Assembly: GCA_029962745.1 (NCBI GenBank)
Contig: CM057158.1
Span: 5,326,602 to 5,390,601, forward strand
Direction: 5' to 3'
DNA from: Echinometra lucunter
Taxonomy: Eukaryota > Echinodermata > Echinoidea > Camarodonta > Echinometridae
DNA: 64,000 nucleotides
Part shown: positions 47,991-59,900 of the stretch, in pieces
How the letters are laid out: the number at the start of each line of letters is the position of its first letter
How positions within the stretch are numbered: position 1 is the first letter of the stretch
Made by a program: the position numbers and the translations under genes
Notes under the pieces: model-generated
Seen by the model: only the letters and a program-made list of their open reading frames with translations
Database searches by the model: none
What the model was told of the DNA's origin: nothing

Positions 47991-50676
47991 AGTTTCACAC
48001 ATGCACATGGGTGAGAACAATGCCAAGTCTTGATCCAAGCTAAATTCATTAACAATGAATATTGAATTGAATGTTTCACATAAGCTGAAATATACATTTT
48101 GATTTCATTTCGCCCCTTGATCCAAAATATAACCAAACAGCTGCATATACAATACTGCAAAGTTGAAAGCAAAGAAATGCAATGCAAGAGGCCAATGCAC
48201 ATACATCAAAGTAAATTTACTTGTACCTACCTTAACAAAGTTACCTGGTCAATTCAAGCACAATACAAGGTTTTGACATACAGTTACAACAAAGACATAT
48301 ATTGAATAGAAAGAACTAAGTAGGAATCGATATAAAAAGGGATAAAATATACTTTGGTTGTGAATTTGACTAACTGCAAAATGGATATTATGTTAATGCA
48401 ATGAAGAACAGATTTAAAGCAAGAAAAAGCAAAACAAAAAACAAAAAACAAAAAAATTGCAATGCTCGATGACGGCAGTTGGAAGGTGCTTGACTGGCAG
48501 TTGTGGGGAGTTTTATGATTAGTCTAGTTTTACATATTTAAAAAAAAAAATCTTTCACCGACATGTTGCAGAATCAGTGTGAAATAAATAGTCAATTGAA
48601 ATAATAGTTTTAAATCAGACATATTGAGAACTAATCATTTTTTGTTCCTGTTTTCATTGCTTGATTTCTGCTTTCTGTTCATTTTTCCGTTATACTCTAA
48701 AGGCTCAGTCAGGTTTCCAGTGGCCAATCCTCGCGGAAATTACCGTGCCAGCTATGATGAGATGCGCATTAAAGTGTCAATAATAGTTCACTCTCAAAGA
48801 GAGGTTTGCCATCTATAGGTTGCGCAGACAAGCTCACTTTATAAGAATTTAATTGGTCCACATCTTTTGCCGCAAGGAGACAAAGAAGATGCTCTATGTG
48901 ACACGGTGGGGGATTTTTTTGCTGCCTCATACCATGCCATTCCTTAACACACATAAACACTGGTGGCGTTTGCCACGTCAAATGTGAACAACCCCCAGGG
49001 GATGCAAGAACTTGATCTTTCTTAAAGCTTTTCTTCAAAGAAGACAGAATTTAGCATAATGTCTGTGGTTGAAATAGTTCTGCAGGAGAGCATAACGATT
49101 CTATATCCTGGACCAAAACTTTTCATCACTCTATCATGATTGATACGCATGAAATTATACACTTAAAAATCAGCTCAGACACTTAAAAAGAAAGCTTTTC
49201 AGCTGCAAAAATAAAATATAAAATAAAATAAAAAATAAAAAGCCTCCCATTTTGAGGCAACAATTAAAAGGAAGTTCATAAGAAATATATAGAATTAGCA
49301 GTATGATCATAATTCATCTAAGGTACATGTTTTCAATGCTACTAAAAATCAGAGCTATATTCAGCAAAAAAATCTATGATTATATTTGGCACAGAGACAT
49401 ACTTAATGTCGGTTACTGATTGGTGAAAAATGCATGGAAGGTTTTAGGAAGCTAGCTATAATATCTACAACATGTACAAAATATAAACATTTCATTTCAT
49501 TCTTGTCAACTTTATCTTGATTGGACTGGAACGAAGTTTCCCAGATCACTTTTATCAATTTGATGTCTGTTTTTCCACATTAGACAAAATATAACCAAAA
49601 AAATTTGATCAAAGTTCAACCAAATTTCAATGTGATATGACCTGAATATTTTTTTTTCAAAATTATATAGTTCAGTGTAATACATTTTCCGGAAATTCTG
49701 CCTTGATTTTACCTGAATAATTTTCTCCTGCCAGATCCCTGAATTTTATATACCTATATTTTCCAAAACAGACAGAATATGAACACCAAAGCTTTTTTCT
49801 CCAGAACTATGTTCCATTTCACTTGACTAATTCTTCGTAGAATTCAAATGCCCTTTCTTCCAAAGATGACAAACTATATAAGCTTCACTCTGTTTTATAG
49901 ACTATTCTGCCCCAAAGATTTCTACCAGGACCACTCTATCCAATGCCTACCTCTCCAAAATGAATTAGTCACTTTATGTTTCTTCAATTCCTTGTGACCA
50001 GCTCATTCAGAATGTATTGGACATCAACTATTGACAAGAAGATTAGCTTTAACTATCTCCCTTCCTCTCCCTGCTCATTCAGCAGAGAGTGTAGTATACC
50101 TCATTTAGATATGTGACCTCGCTACATACAGATGGGTAGGGCCCACAACTCCGACTAAACTATATAATTTCAGACTCATTTTCATCTCTCGCAATGCCAT
50201 TTTTATATAAGAAGCACGGGTTAAGGAAGTCAAACAAGTTTTCAATAACCATCATAAAACAATAAAGCTTGAAGTATGATTTATACAGCTTGAGCACAAA
50301 ATCATGCCAAAGCATGATTTGCACCCTGCAATTCGCAGTAAAGCATAAGATTTGCATCCTGCCTTTCGCAGTAAAGCACAAGATTATCAATTACAAAAAA
50401 AATAATAAAATAAACTGGTGGATTTAAGCCCCCTTCCCAATTTTCTGCTTCTCCTTTTTGAGGGACAAGGAGTTACTTTCTAACATCTAAGATGCAATAC
50501 CACCTCATCCAAAATATCCATGAAGGCTACCTAGTCACAAAATTTACAGCTTAAACCCTTTCTTAATTCAGATTCACAGCAAAACTTGGATTCAATGACC
50601 AATACTGTCACCACCCCTCCCAAGCACCATATGTCAGTAAACTAATGTATTTCCACTGCAAAGTTCTCTCCTCTGT

Positions 50677-50830
50677 TGACAAGGAGAAGAAATCAAGCCC
50701 CACCAAGCCCTCCCGCATTTACCACTGGTAACCCCCTTGCTTAACACCACCCCTTCCCTTTGCACCCCCCTCCCCCTTCCCAGGGTGTTAATGGATGGCA
50801 GGGGCCTACAAGTGGAGGGGGACGGGTGGC
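50677..50830 (-). pseudogene. Decayed tandem copy of the WRNIP1 terminal exon just after its stop codon
   Basis: It aligns with 50839-51000 of the last coding exon in plus orientation: agaaatcaagccccaccaag against agaaatccagccctgctaag, tacccc and taaccccc tracts, a caccccttccc-like block, and tacaagtggagggggacggg against tgcaagtggagggggacagg. It begins within a few bases of the stop codon (50833-50835), so it would be in the 3' UTR. The frame is disrupted. Confidence 0.75.
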
Positions 50831-50832
50831 TC

Positions 50833-53800
50833 TTAGGACGACATGGTAAAGAAATCCAGCCCTGCTAAGCTCTCTGGCATGTACCCCTGATACCCCCCTG
50901 CCATGACACGCCCCTTCCCCCATCCACCCAGCGTGTTACGGACCAACTGGTACTGGGTGGCTGGGGTCTGCAAGTGGAGGGGGACAGGCGGGGTCGGTCC
51001 CTGGTGGTTCTTGATGCACTCCTTGACGCGGCTGTACGCGGTGGGGACTTGTCGTGATTTGGGTGCTCGGGAAAGGTAGATCGCACAGTGGGCAAGATTC
51101 AGCTGTGGCAAGAGAAAAAAGATCAAGGGTAAAGATCCAAACATTCATAGAATTGCTATAATTATACTTTATGTGAACATGGAATATGAATTAACATCCT
51201 ATCTGAGGGACAGGGTGGATTGCTCTATCTCCTATCCTGCATCTAAAGAGCATGGGATTGTTGCAGTTGCACGCAACAAAGGCTTATGTCATCTGCCACA
51301 GCTGGATTCAAACCATAGACGTATCAAATTCAAATCAATAACTTTCACTGGACAACGAAATGTGCTGTAATAATAACTGACTAAAAAACACTTGTCTCCT
51401 TGCACTATGCTTCTCCGTGCCCATCAAATATTAATTTCTTATTAATTTGTGAGCATACCTACAATTCATTGTTGTAACAAGAATACCTTTCATCAAAATT
51501 TTCAATCTCAAGCACAGAAAAGGCATTTTAAAAATTCAGACAACACATGAACTTACCTCACATTCAGGCATACCAATATTCTGACATGCTTGATATGTTG
51601 CAGTGGCCTGGACCAGAGCGTGAGAATCTGCTAGACCTGTTGGGAAACAAGGTTAGGATCACAGTAAAATACTACAGCAAAAACATACACCAATTGGAAT
51701 CTTCTGCTTAAAATTGTGTTAGCATGGAATCAACATGCCAACTGTCAATGCAATGATATTGGGGGGGGGGGGGGAGTAGACTAACATGCATTTTTATCAT
51801 TTACTGATATGAATTTTCATCACTCACATAAGTTTGTATAAAAAGATTCTTCAAATTATATTACAATGACAAACAATTCATACAGTGTCACACTGAATAT
51901 ACATGAAATGACACAGTCTGAAAACGATGTAGCATGTTCAGGAGTGATGCAGTGAAGAAATGTGTTCACACTCTGTGCTTTGTGCTCAGAGAGGAACGTC
52001 ACCCTGCAGCATTTAAGGGAGAAAGTTTGGGAGGATCACAGATTTTGTTCCAGGTTGAAAGTATGCACCGACATATTTGTTTCCTTTATCTGCAACCTTT
52101 TTCTCCCTAGATTCCCCCTCTCACGATCATGACACGGATGAGAAAACCTAAAATATGTCTTTGTGAGTTTCAACACAGGCAAATTTAGCACACATTTTTT
52201 CCTTCCTAAGTTTGAGTAAAGGGACGCATAAAACACTCACCAACATCTTCACTAGCAATTACCACCAGCCTCCTGGCTATAAAGAGAGGGTCTTCCCCAC
52301 CGATGAGCATGCGTCCCAGCCAGTAGACTGCAGCATTGGCATCAGAGGCTCGTATGGACTTCTGGAGGGCAGAGGCACAGTTGTAGTGCTCTTCACCTGT
52401 GAATAAGATTTAGGGATAAAATCGCTCATGTTGTTCCCTATGGAGGGAAATATATTCTATCTTTAAATACTACAGTTGTTCTCTAGGAGATAATTTCATT
52501 TTAACAATGCAGTAAGTAGCACACACATAAATGCTTCACCAGCAGCAGAAAATGAATGCTAGCATCAATGGTCTTCAAGAAACAATAAACTATGGGTAAT
52601 GATATGAAAACAAGTAACTGGAAATATTCATATAATACATGGAATGCAGGAATATCCTCCCAATTAAACAGTACAGTAATACATTTAAGAAAAAAAAAAA
52701 TCAGCCCTTTGACAAATATTCAACAACATATTGAAAGTATAAGAATGGACACAAATTTCAAAGAGACAATTCTGTGTTCTTTTTCATATTTAGATGACCA
52801 GACATAAATAACACAACTGATTTGCAATCTCAAAATTCATGCATTCGTTTCAATTCCAAGTTTATGGCAAGGCTATTCCATATGCTGAAAGGGTATGCCC
52901 TCACCTGATCTGTCATAACTGATATGCGACCTCTGCAAGCTCTCCTTGATCTGGTCAAGGGTGATGACACTTGATCTTGGAACCATGGAGGCACCCTGCT
53001 GACCTCCTGACGACCCCTTGGCCACATCAAGAACCATCTGGAGGGAGTTGAGTGCTGAGCGAGCGTCGCCGTCGCAAAGGTTGGCAAGAAGGCATAGGGC
53101 TTGTCTTTCAATAGAAATGCTGCTTCTAAAGATAACAAAAGTTTAAAATGATAGAGAGTGATAAGAAAGGTATTGGTCATTTTAAGAAGGTATATAACAT
53201 GGGGATAAGAATGCTTCTCAATGATTCATGCTTCATATAACCAAGCCAAGGGTTATGCTGTTCCACTATCTAAAATTTTCTATTACCGTCCAGGTGGCTG
53301 CCAAGAAGGTATAGTGCTTGTTTCTCAATAGAAATATTGCTCCTATGGTGATTAGATGATAAAAGGGTGATATGACCATTTCAACTGCAACAGCACCCAT
53401 GACATGGCAACAATGCTTCTGAAAGATTTATACCACATGTATAAACCAAGTCCAGGGGTTCAACCATACTACACATGAGACTTTATTGGCTGATATATGT
53501 CAATGATGAAATATGTATCCATACAAGCACAAGAATACAATGAATGTCTGAAATCTGATCCAGTGGTGAGACAAATTTCCCTGCAAAAAGGAAAACACTC
53601 CCTATTAATGGTTTTTGGCCTTTCTTAAATGTTTTGAAATGACACAATCTCTTAAACTTTAATAGTCTACTTTATTCTATAAAACTATTTACTGGTAAAA
53701 GCTCAGAATAAATATGAATCATGAAATCAGGTGATTAGAGAGAAAAAAGAAACATGACTTTCTACAAGCTGAAAAGAACATCCACATTTTCTGCTATACT

Positions 53801-56800
53801 TTCAAGCATGTCTTGTACTAGCCTTTAGCCAAGGCACTTGGTGCTATTATTCCCTAAACGCGCCTGAATACATAGACTAATCGCACGACAACTGTGATCC
53901 GTGGCTGGAGCTTCGTCAGCACCAAGGCCTTTACTAACCTGAGTGGTTGTTGTAGTTTATTTCTTTTGTTGTGTATTATATTTCCGCTACCACATCGGTA
54001 GATAATTAGATGCAAAGTAGCTTACCGAGAAAGCCCCCCAAAACGCCCGTTCAAATCCGATACACCAATCAGAGTAGACAATTTGAGAGAACTTATGAAT
54101 ATTTATTATTCACATGTGCCTAACATTCGACGTGTTGTACAATAACAATTGATCAGCTGATCACGCGAACTACTATGCTAGGTTGAAATGAAAAAGGAGA
54201 GAGGAAAGTTTTACGATAGATCTACTTATTTAGCAAAATAGTAAATACAGCTAGTCATCAAATTATTTATTTCCTTTAATAAATCTATCTGTTTTATTGA
54301 AAATTGAACTAAATATTATTCATTAATTTGTACATTTGAATATCTATACCCCCGTAATCTAATGAACGAATCCATATAACACACCGCGGTTAAAACAGTT
54401 GCGATTGGTCACAATCGACGCTAGCTGCTGTATATGCAAGACCCTCATGCATATGCATGAGCTCCGCAAGTTAGCAAAGGCCTCGGCGCTGACGCGCCTC
54501 GTTCCACTGATCACTGCCATAAATTCACACTGTTTAGTCTATTTTTCAAACCCTGCTTGGCAGACAAGCAGCGCGCGAGGCCTTTCCCAAAGGCTAGTCT
54601 TGTACTTACTCTGGATCTGTATTCGGCAAGGCATCTGCTACTAGTGAGTCTTCCACGATGCCAACCTGACAATCCTTGAGGGCTCTCTCTAGGATGAGCA
54701 TGATACTGTCGGGACTGAGCTTCTCAAGCACAACCACACGACATCGGCTAAGGAGGGCGCCGTTTACACGAAAGGAGGGGTTCTCTGTTGTTGCTCCGAT
54801 CAGAATGATGGTCCCGTTTTCAACGTGAAGCAGAAACGTGTCCTAATGAAGGTATTGACAAGTGCAAGAGTATGGGATGTTGAAAAGATACGAGAAATAA
54901 CAGTAGCTCAAATGTGTGGAATACATGCTATGCAAATCACACTTCCACATGTGCTAGAAGTGTCAATCACATTAAAAATGGCAATCACCAAAATTGCAGA
55001 AGCATTTTTCATACATTTTAAAAACTTCTGGGGCCCGTTGCATAAAACTTACTATAATAGTAACTTTGCTATTATAGTAACTCTTCATGGAATACTGGAT
55101 TTTGATTGGCTGCTGAGTATGGCATGTTGCTCAACAGCCAATCAAAATCCAGTATTCCATGAAGAGTTACTTATCGCAAAGTTACTATTATAGTAAGTTT
55201 TATGCAACGGACCCCTGAAGCTTGTCCTGCAATGCAATGAGAATATGAGACAGAGTAATAATCCAGAAAACATTAAAGAGCTTGCCTCAAAAGTGATAGG
55301 ACATGTGTTCCAGGCTTTATTTCACCTCAGATACAAGCTAAGGACTGTGGTGATTGGGGCTTATGTTAGATTTAAGTATAATGTGAGGTCCAGGTTTAGA
55401 AGTAGGAATCTGGGGCCTGTTTCTCGAAACCGTCATAAGTCTAAATTTGTGGACATCCCGTTGAAACGGATGTTAATTTTACAGCACTTATCCCTATGGG
55501 TTGTCTAAGAACTTGGACTTTTGATGGTTTCGAGAAACAGGCCCTTGATTTTATATTTAAAAACTGACAGTGGAGCAATAGTTGCGAGAGCAAGTGTCCT
55601 AGAACGCTCTCAAGCTACAAAGAGCACTGGAACTCAAGATGATTTATGAGGATACCATCCATTAATATGTAGAAGTTGACGATTGCCTAACCTGTTGTGT
55701 CTTGTTAAATCGGTGGATCTCATCAATGAAAAGAATGGTCTTCCTTCTGTACATCCGCTGTTCATTCCGTGCAATCTCCACAGCAGATTTGACATCAGAC
55801 ACATTACTTGTTGTTGCAGAGAACGTGATGAAGCGATGGGTGTTTCTCACCTTGGCTTGTCTGGCTATCACGTTGGCCAATGAAGTCTGCACCATAAAAG
55901 AGAGATGAAATTTGGTAAATGTTGCCTATTTTAAAGGTTATGTACAGTTTTGGTAGGCCATCAAAAACACTTTTCGTCAGATTTCTTTGTTTTTAGTTGC
56001 TTAGCATCAAGATAAGAGCAAAACTAAGAAGCTGTGAAGTTCTTTCCTCCTCCAGTTGAATAGGTAAAAAATACTTTTGATCTCGGGCCACGGAAAGGGA
56101 GTTGGGGATGTAAAGTCACACAGGCCAGCACACATGTAAAACCAATGAGACTTCTGTTAACATGACAAGTGTATGAAGCACAGTGACTGTTGTGCGAGGA
56201 GTGGTCAGGATACAGGGGTCTTGGCAGAGGGCACAATGTAACTGTTACATTGCATTTATTTCAAATACACTTATATCTACCGGAAATCATGAATGAAATA
56301 TCACATGAACTTATGCATATCTTTTCACACAAGGCAGATAATGTGAGACTATATTCAATCGGTTTCATGCCAATTTTTTTTCTGCTTCCAAAACTGTTCA
56401 CAAGCTTTGACTATGGAGTATTGTAAAGAGAGGAAACTACATACATGCAGAACATAAGCATACATAATAAAATGAGAAATGGAATATGAAAGCAACTGAA
56501 AAAAATAACAAAGAAAGAATCATTTACTAATTCTATGCTGAATACAGAGCAATTATAAAATGTGTGTATGATTAATATTAATTTGGAAAATGTTGCTAAT
56601 AAATACTAGTATACAGGATTCTTGGCAGAGCTCATAAATGCAAAAGCATGAAGAACTTCAGAAAAACAAACCAAGGGGAAATTCTCTCTGATGAAGTGAG
56701 CAACAAATGCATGTTAATGCTTTAAATCTACAGAATACCTAGGTCCTCTGAAATTCTTCCCCCTGTGATGCCCCAAATCTACTTTATCTCAGTTTGGACC

Positions 56801-57937
56801 AAGGCTAGACAAATTCTTGCCAAGAAGCCTGCATATACACGAGGCATGATAATGATCTAGATGAACACTCACTTTTCCACACCCAGGTGGTCCCCAGAAG
56901 ATCATGGAAGGAATGTTACCAGCATCCAGGAGGCGACGTAGCGTCCCTGTAGCACCAAGAGCCTTGTTCTGACCAATAAGAGTGTCCATGGTATAAGGCC
57001 GCATTCTTTCAGCAAGGGGGCGAAAATCAGGGCGTGGCTGGGAGGGCGTTGTCCCAAATGTAGGCTTTGTGGCCTGTGCCGTTGTAGGTGATTGTGCATT
57101 TGTTTTTGCTGCTGGCGGTGTCTGAATCGTTGCTTTTCCTATGGCTGGTGGTGTCTGCGCATTGAATTTCATTGTTTGATAGTTGGGACTTGTTGATTGT
57201 GCATTCTGCCTTGCCCAGAAGGACTGGCTAGCTTGTTTTGGTGATAAATTGGCAAAGGGCGAGTCAATGGCTGACTTTTTTTGCGACTGACTTGAAGCAG
57301 GGGATTTTTTATGAGTAGGAGTGGCATTTTTATCATTAAGAGTTGCTTTCTTGGAAGGAGTTGTAGTTTTGTTGGGGGTTCCATCAGTCAATGATAATTT
57401 CTTTTTCGCACCCTCCATCTCATTTGCATCAAAGTCAAACACATCATCATCCCCCTTCTCCTTGTGTTTCCTTTTACGTTTCTTTTTCTTCTCTCCTTTG
57501 ACTGACTTTTCCCCTTTCTCCTTTTTACTACTACTCTTCTCTGACTTTGTCCCCTTTTCAGACTTAGCCTTTTTAGGAGTGCTCGGTCCACCTCCACTAC
57601 TTGACTGACTGGAATCCTTCTTAGACTTTTTCTTCTCCTTTTTCTTCTTTTCTGATTTTGGAGTTTTCTTTTCCTCCTTGGTTTGATTCTTTAAAATGGC
57701 AGCCCACTCGGTATTGAGTTTACCTGATTGGTTCACGGGCTCAGTCTCAATCTCGTTCTCACTCTCAGCATAAGAGTCCGGCTTTGATCTCTTCCTTGGC
57801 GGAGAAGAGTCTTCCTTAGACAAGCATTTGTCTAAATGGGTGTTGATGGCCTGAGGGCTGCAGTGACGTCCACATATGGGACAGGACACAGCATTCTTGC
57901 CTGGGGAAGCTGCACTCTGTCTCACTGGCCGAGGCAT
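50833..57937 (-). CDS. WRNIP1: ATPase WRNIP1 (Werner helicase-interacting protein 1, MgsA/Mgs1 family)
   Basis: WRNIP1 is a nuclear AAA+ ATPase that binds ubiquitin through a UBZ finger and protects stalled replication forks. Exons, 5' to 3': 57937-56873, 55886-55692, 54842-54610, 53125-52905, 52396-52241, 51636-51557, 51102-50833. They join in frame to 739 aa plus TAA (human 665). UBZ4 zinc finger: C19, C22, H34, C38 with D36 (INTHLDKCL). A lysine/serine-rich linker (about 90-250) and a Gln/Thr/Pro-rich stretch (250-315) follow. AAA+ core: [18 protein letters not shown], Walker A GPPGCGKTS (349-357, split by intron 1), Walker B ILFIDE (406-411), sensor 1 GATTENPSF (436-444), arginine-finger region LLSRCR (450-455). 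The C-terminal lid and tetramerisation region has [32 protein letters not shown] and IGMPECE. The last exon ends FFTMSS, like human VDFF plus a short tail. ATG 57937 gives MPRP directly before the UBZ. Confidence 0.94.
53280..53480 (-). pseudogene. Decayed copy of the WRNIP1 exon 52905-53125 start and flanking intron
   Basis: In plus orientation, 53296-53345 (gccaagaaggtatagtgctt, ttctcaatagaaatattgct) matches the exon edge at 53083-53128 (ggcaagaaggcatagggctt, tttcaatagaaatgctgctt). The match continues into intron sequence (aatgcttct, accaagtccaggggtt against accaagccaagggtta). The unit is about 200 bp and lies directly upstream of the real exon in the direction of transcription. The reading frame is damaged and no acceptor is evident. 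Confidence 0.7.
53819..54596. mobile_element. Non-autonomous transposon inserted at a WRNIP1 5' splice site
   Basis: It lies in WRNIP1 intron 3. The ends tagcctttagccaaggc and the complement of gcctttcccaaaggcta are inverted. The element is flanked by an exact 9 bp repeat GTCTTGTAC (53810-53818 and 54597-54605). The right-hand copy overlaps the intron donor (acttac on the plus strand, 54604-54609). A duplication of 8-9 bp fits a hAT-like element. The interior has gcgcctgaat, gacgcgcctcg and similar inverted blocks and no transposase. Confidence 0.8.
55030..55215. mobile_element. Near-perfect palindromic MITE, GGGCCC family, copy 2
   Basis: It lies in WRNIP1 intron 2. The ends ggggcccgttgcataaaact and complement continue into ttactataatagtaacttt and then attggctg / cagccaat and ccagtattccatgaagagtt arms. 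The whole element can fold into one hairpin of about 85-90 bp. The outer ends match the NEK11 intron element at 31185-31342. Confidence 0.88.
55413..55544. mobile_element. Short MITE with GGGCCTGTTTCTCGAAACCG ends
   Basis: It lies in WRNIP1 intron 2, 200 bp from the previous element. The left end gggcctgtttctcgaaaccg and the right end (ggtttcgagaaacaggccc) are exact inverted copies over about 18 bp, extended by gtca/tgat-like sequence. No coding potential. Confidence 0.8.
55925..56410 (-). repeat. Dispersed repeat, family R1, copy in WRNIP1 intron 1
   Basis: Its reverse complement aligns with 5600-6060 across most of its length: ttggcatgaaaccgattgaa, atagtctcacatt and gatttccggt from 56270-56390; the gagcaaaactaag and tgtacagttttggtaggcc complement-related blocks from 55945-56035. 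Confidence 0.6.
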
Positions 57938-58380
57938 GGTCCAAAATTGGAATCGATGATGATGTTATCACCACAGCTGCAAAAAGGAGATGAAATGGTC
58001 ACCATCAAAGCTTTGTTGCCTTCCTTTCCAGTGCTGTTCAGTAAAACCTGGACATATAAAGAAAACACCTAAAAATTTTATCAAACATGGTTTCTTGCTT
58101 TACTCATTCACACATTAAATCACAAGACAAATTTTGCAGATGGATCAATGCATCTTGCCAATCATAATGATAAATATGCTAGTATACCAACAGATGTAGG
58201 GTTCCATAAGTGGATTTAACCTCTTAATGACCTTTTTAACCTTTTAATGACTTGGCCATCACTTTTTTTTTTCTTAAACTCATTGTACAAGTTTCATCTT
58301 GCCATCTTTACTTAAGGGGTCCTCATCCACAAGTTCTGTTTCCTACATGTCCTAGGGGTCCCCACTTAGACATACATTTG

Positions 58381-58407
58381 TACAAGCTTATCTGAGATAA
58401 GCTTGTA
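58381..58407. repeat. Perfect 13 bp-arm palindrome
   Basis: tacaagcttatct, g, agataagcttgta is a perfect inverted repeat around one base. It lies in the putative 5' UTR intron of WRNIP1 and may be a short protein-binding palindrome or chance. Confidence 0.6.
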
Positions 58408-59257
58408 CTCCATAGTAGTCATTACGCTGGAAAAGCTTCCATAGCTTTGGTGTGTATTAGTTACCAGGCGTTTTGCCTTGGTAGAAAATCATATACGAGA
58501 GGAAAATAATTATTTAAACTTTCATTTTCAACTCCGAATCCCCAAATTTGTGGCATATCAAGAGTTGAAGAGTCCCTGAATCAGATAATCTAGCAAATTT
58601 AAAAATATTAAATCTTGCTTGGGGCAATTTTGTTGTCTGTTTTTGACTGATGCAAGCCTGCAACTGTGAATGTTCGCTACAGTCCGAGGCTATACACATT
58701 TTGCCCTACGACGAGTGAGGGGTCCCAAATCTCTTATTCGAACTATGGCATTACTATTTCAATGTATTATGTTATAATTTTTTCATGACTGACTGGTTTT
58801 AATAAATTGAATCTGAACATGAACTATTTTTTTTTCAGGTCCGTTATCCAAACATGCTTTGCCTCGTGTCAAGTTATGTTCCATCAATGCATCATGCTGA
58901 TACCTATAGCTATACGTTTACAGTCCTGATCAACTTTCATGGTGGATGACCCATCAAAACAATATTTAAATCACTTCTTACCAATTAGAACCTAAAACAG
59001 TTTGTAGAAAGCGAACAATTAACTGACGGATCGGGTTTCAACTCCACGCTAGCCACTGAGATAATGAATTGAAAACCTAAACAAATTTGGCAGCATGTGG
59101 GACTGAACACATTAAAATTTAATTTCTTCGGCTTCATATCTCAATCTTTGCAATGAAATTCATCAACGTTTACTCTTTAAATGATCGTCTTAAAATATTC
59201 AATTCGAATTAACGCGTTAATTTGACTTCAATTTTAAGAGATTGGAATATTTCTCAC

Positions 59258-59420
59258 CTTTCTTGGAAGCATTCACAAATGCAATGCACACTGCACAGGA
59301 CCCACAGCGGTAAACAAAAGAACGGAAGTGATTCAAATCGCCCTCAAACGTCCCTGGCAAAAATCTCCTCCTGTGATCTGAACCGATCTGAACCATCGGT
59401 TCTCTGAACACGGTCGCGTC
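59258..59420 (-). promoter_or_regulatory. Candidate WRNIP1 promoter and first non-coding exon
   Basis: On the minus strand, a donor (AAAG|GTGAGA) ends a putative exon at 59258. An acceptor (TTTTTGCAG|CTGTGG) opens an exon at 57976, 39 bases before the WRNIP1 ATG. Together they define a likely 5' UTR intron of about 1.3 kb. Upstream, the plus strand has CGGAAGTG at 59323-59330, an ETS/GABP-type core common in TATA-less housekeeping promoters. The transcription start is not fixed by the sequence. Confidence 0.4.
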
Positions 59421-59589
59421 CTTTCTTCGATATCTTGGACTGTAATTTTCTCGAAGGTATGTGCTGTTGTTTTGAATAACAATTAGTATTCATATTTTTG
59501 GACGTATCTATGAAGTATGACAGCTTCAAGAAGCTGCTGAAAAGGATTATCACATCAAGGTTCATGGTAGACCCTCCAAAAATCCAAAC

Positions 59590-59900
59590 AACACCCCCGC
59601 CCCCCCCCCCCCCCCCGGGCCTAGGGAAACAAGGAGGAATCTATTTGAAGAGGACAGGTGCAGAAAGTGAAAAAGCAAAATACAACGAGGAAAGATTATT
59701 AAACACAAAAACAAAGAAGAGCAAAGAAAGATAGACAGAGATTGGAAATTTTCGCTACAGGAGCTTAGAGAGCAGGGCAGGGGGGAAGGGGGAAGGGTCT
59801 GCACACATTTATCACCCCCCCCCCCCCCATTTGTTTGCTTGTTTGTTTGTTTGTTTGTTTGTTTGTTTGTTTGTTTGTTTGTTTGTTTGTTTGTTTTTGC
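59590..59900. repeat. Poly(C) tracts and TTTG microsatellite
   Basis: C-runs occur at about 59597-59615 and 59815-59828. (TTTG)n runs from 59830 to about 59898. The frames across it (proline or Lys-Gln-Thr-Asn runs) are artefacts. Confidence 0.9.

Larger units (their letters stand above)
42518..50676. other. NEK11-WRNIP1 convergent intergenic region
   Basis: It is AT-rich with no convincing gene. It begins with decayed copies of the NEK11 terminal exon (42600-43160). A candidate polyadenylation signal AATAAA is at 44752-44757, with more AATAAA sites near 47043 and 47257. The frame at 45088-45471 (127 codons) has low-complexity composition and no domain I recognise. A frame at 49038-48769 (minus) is also unrecognised. 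Confidence 0.5.
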
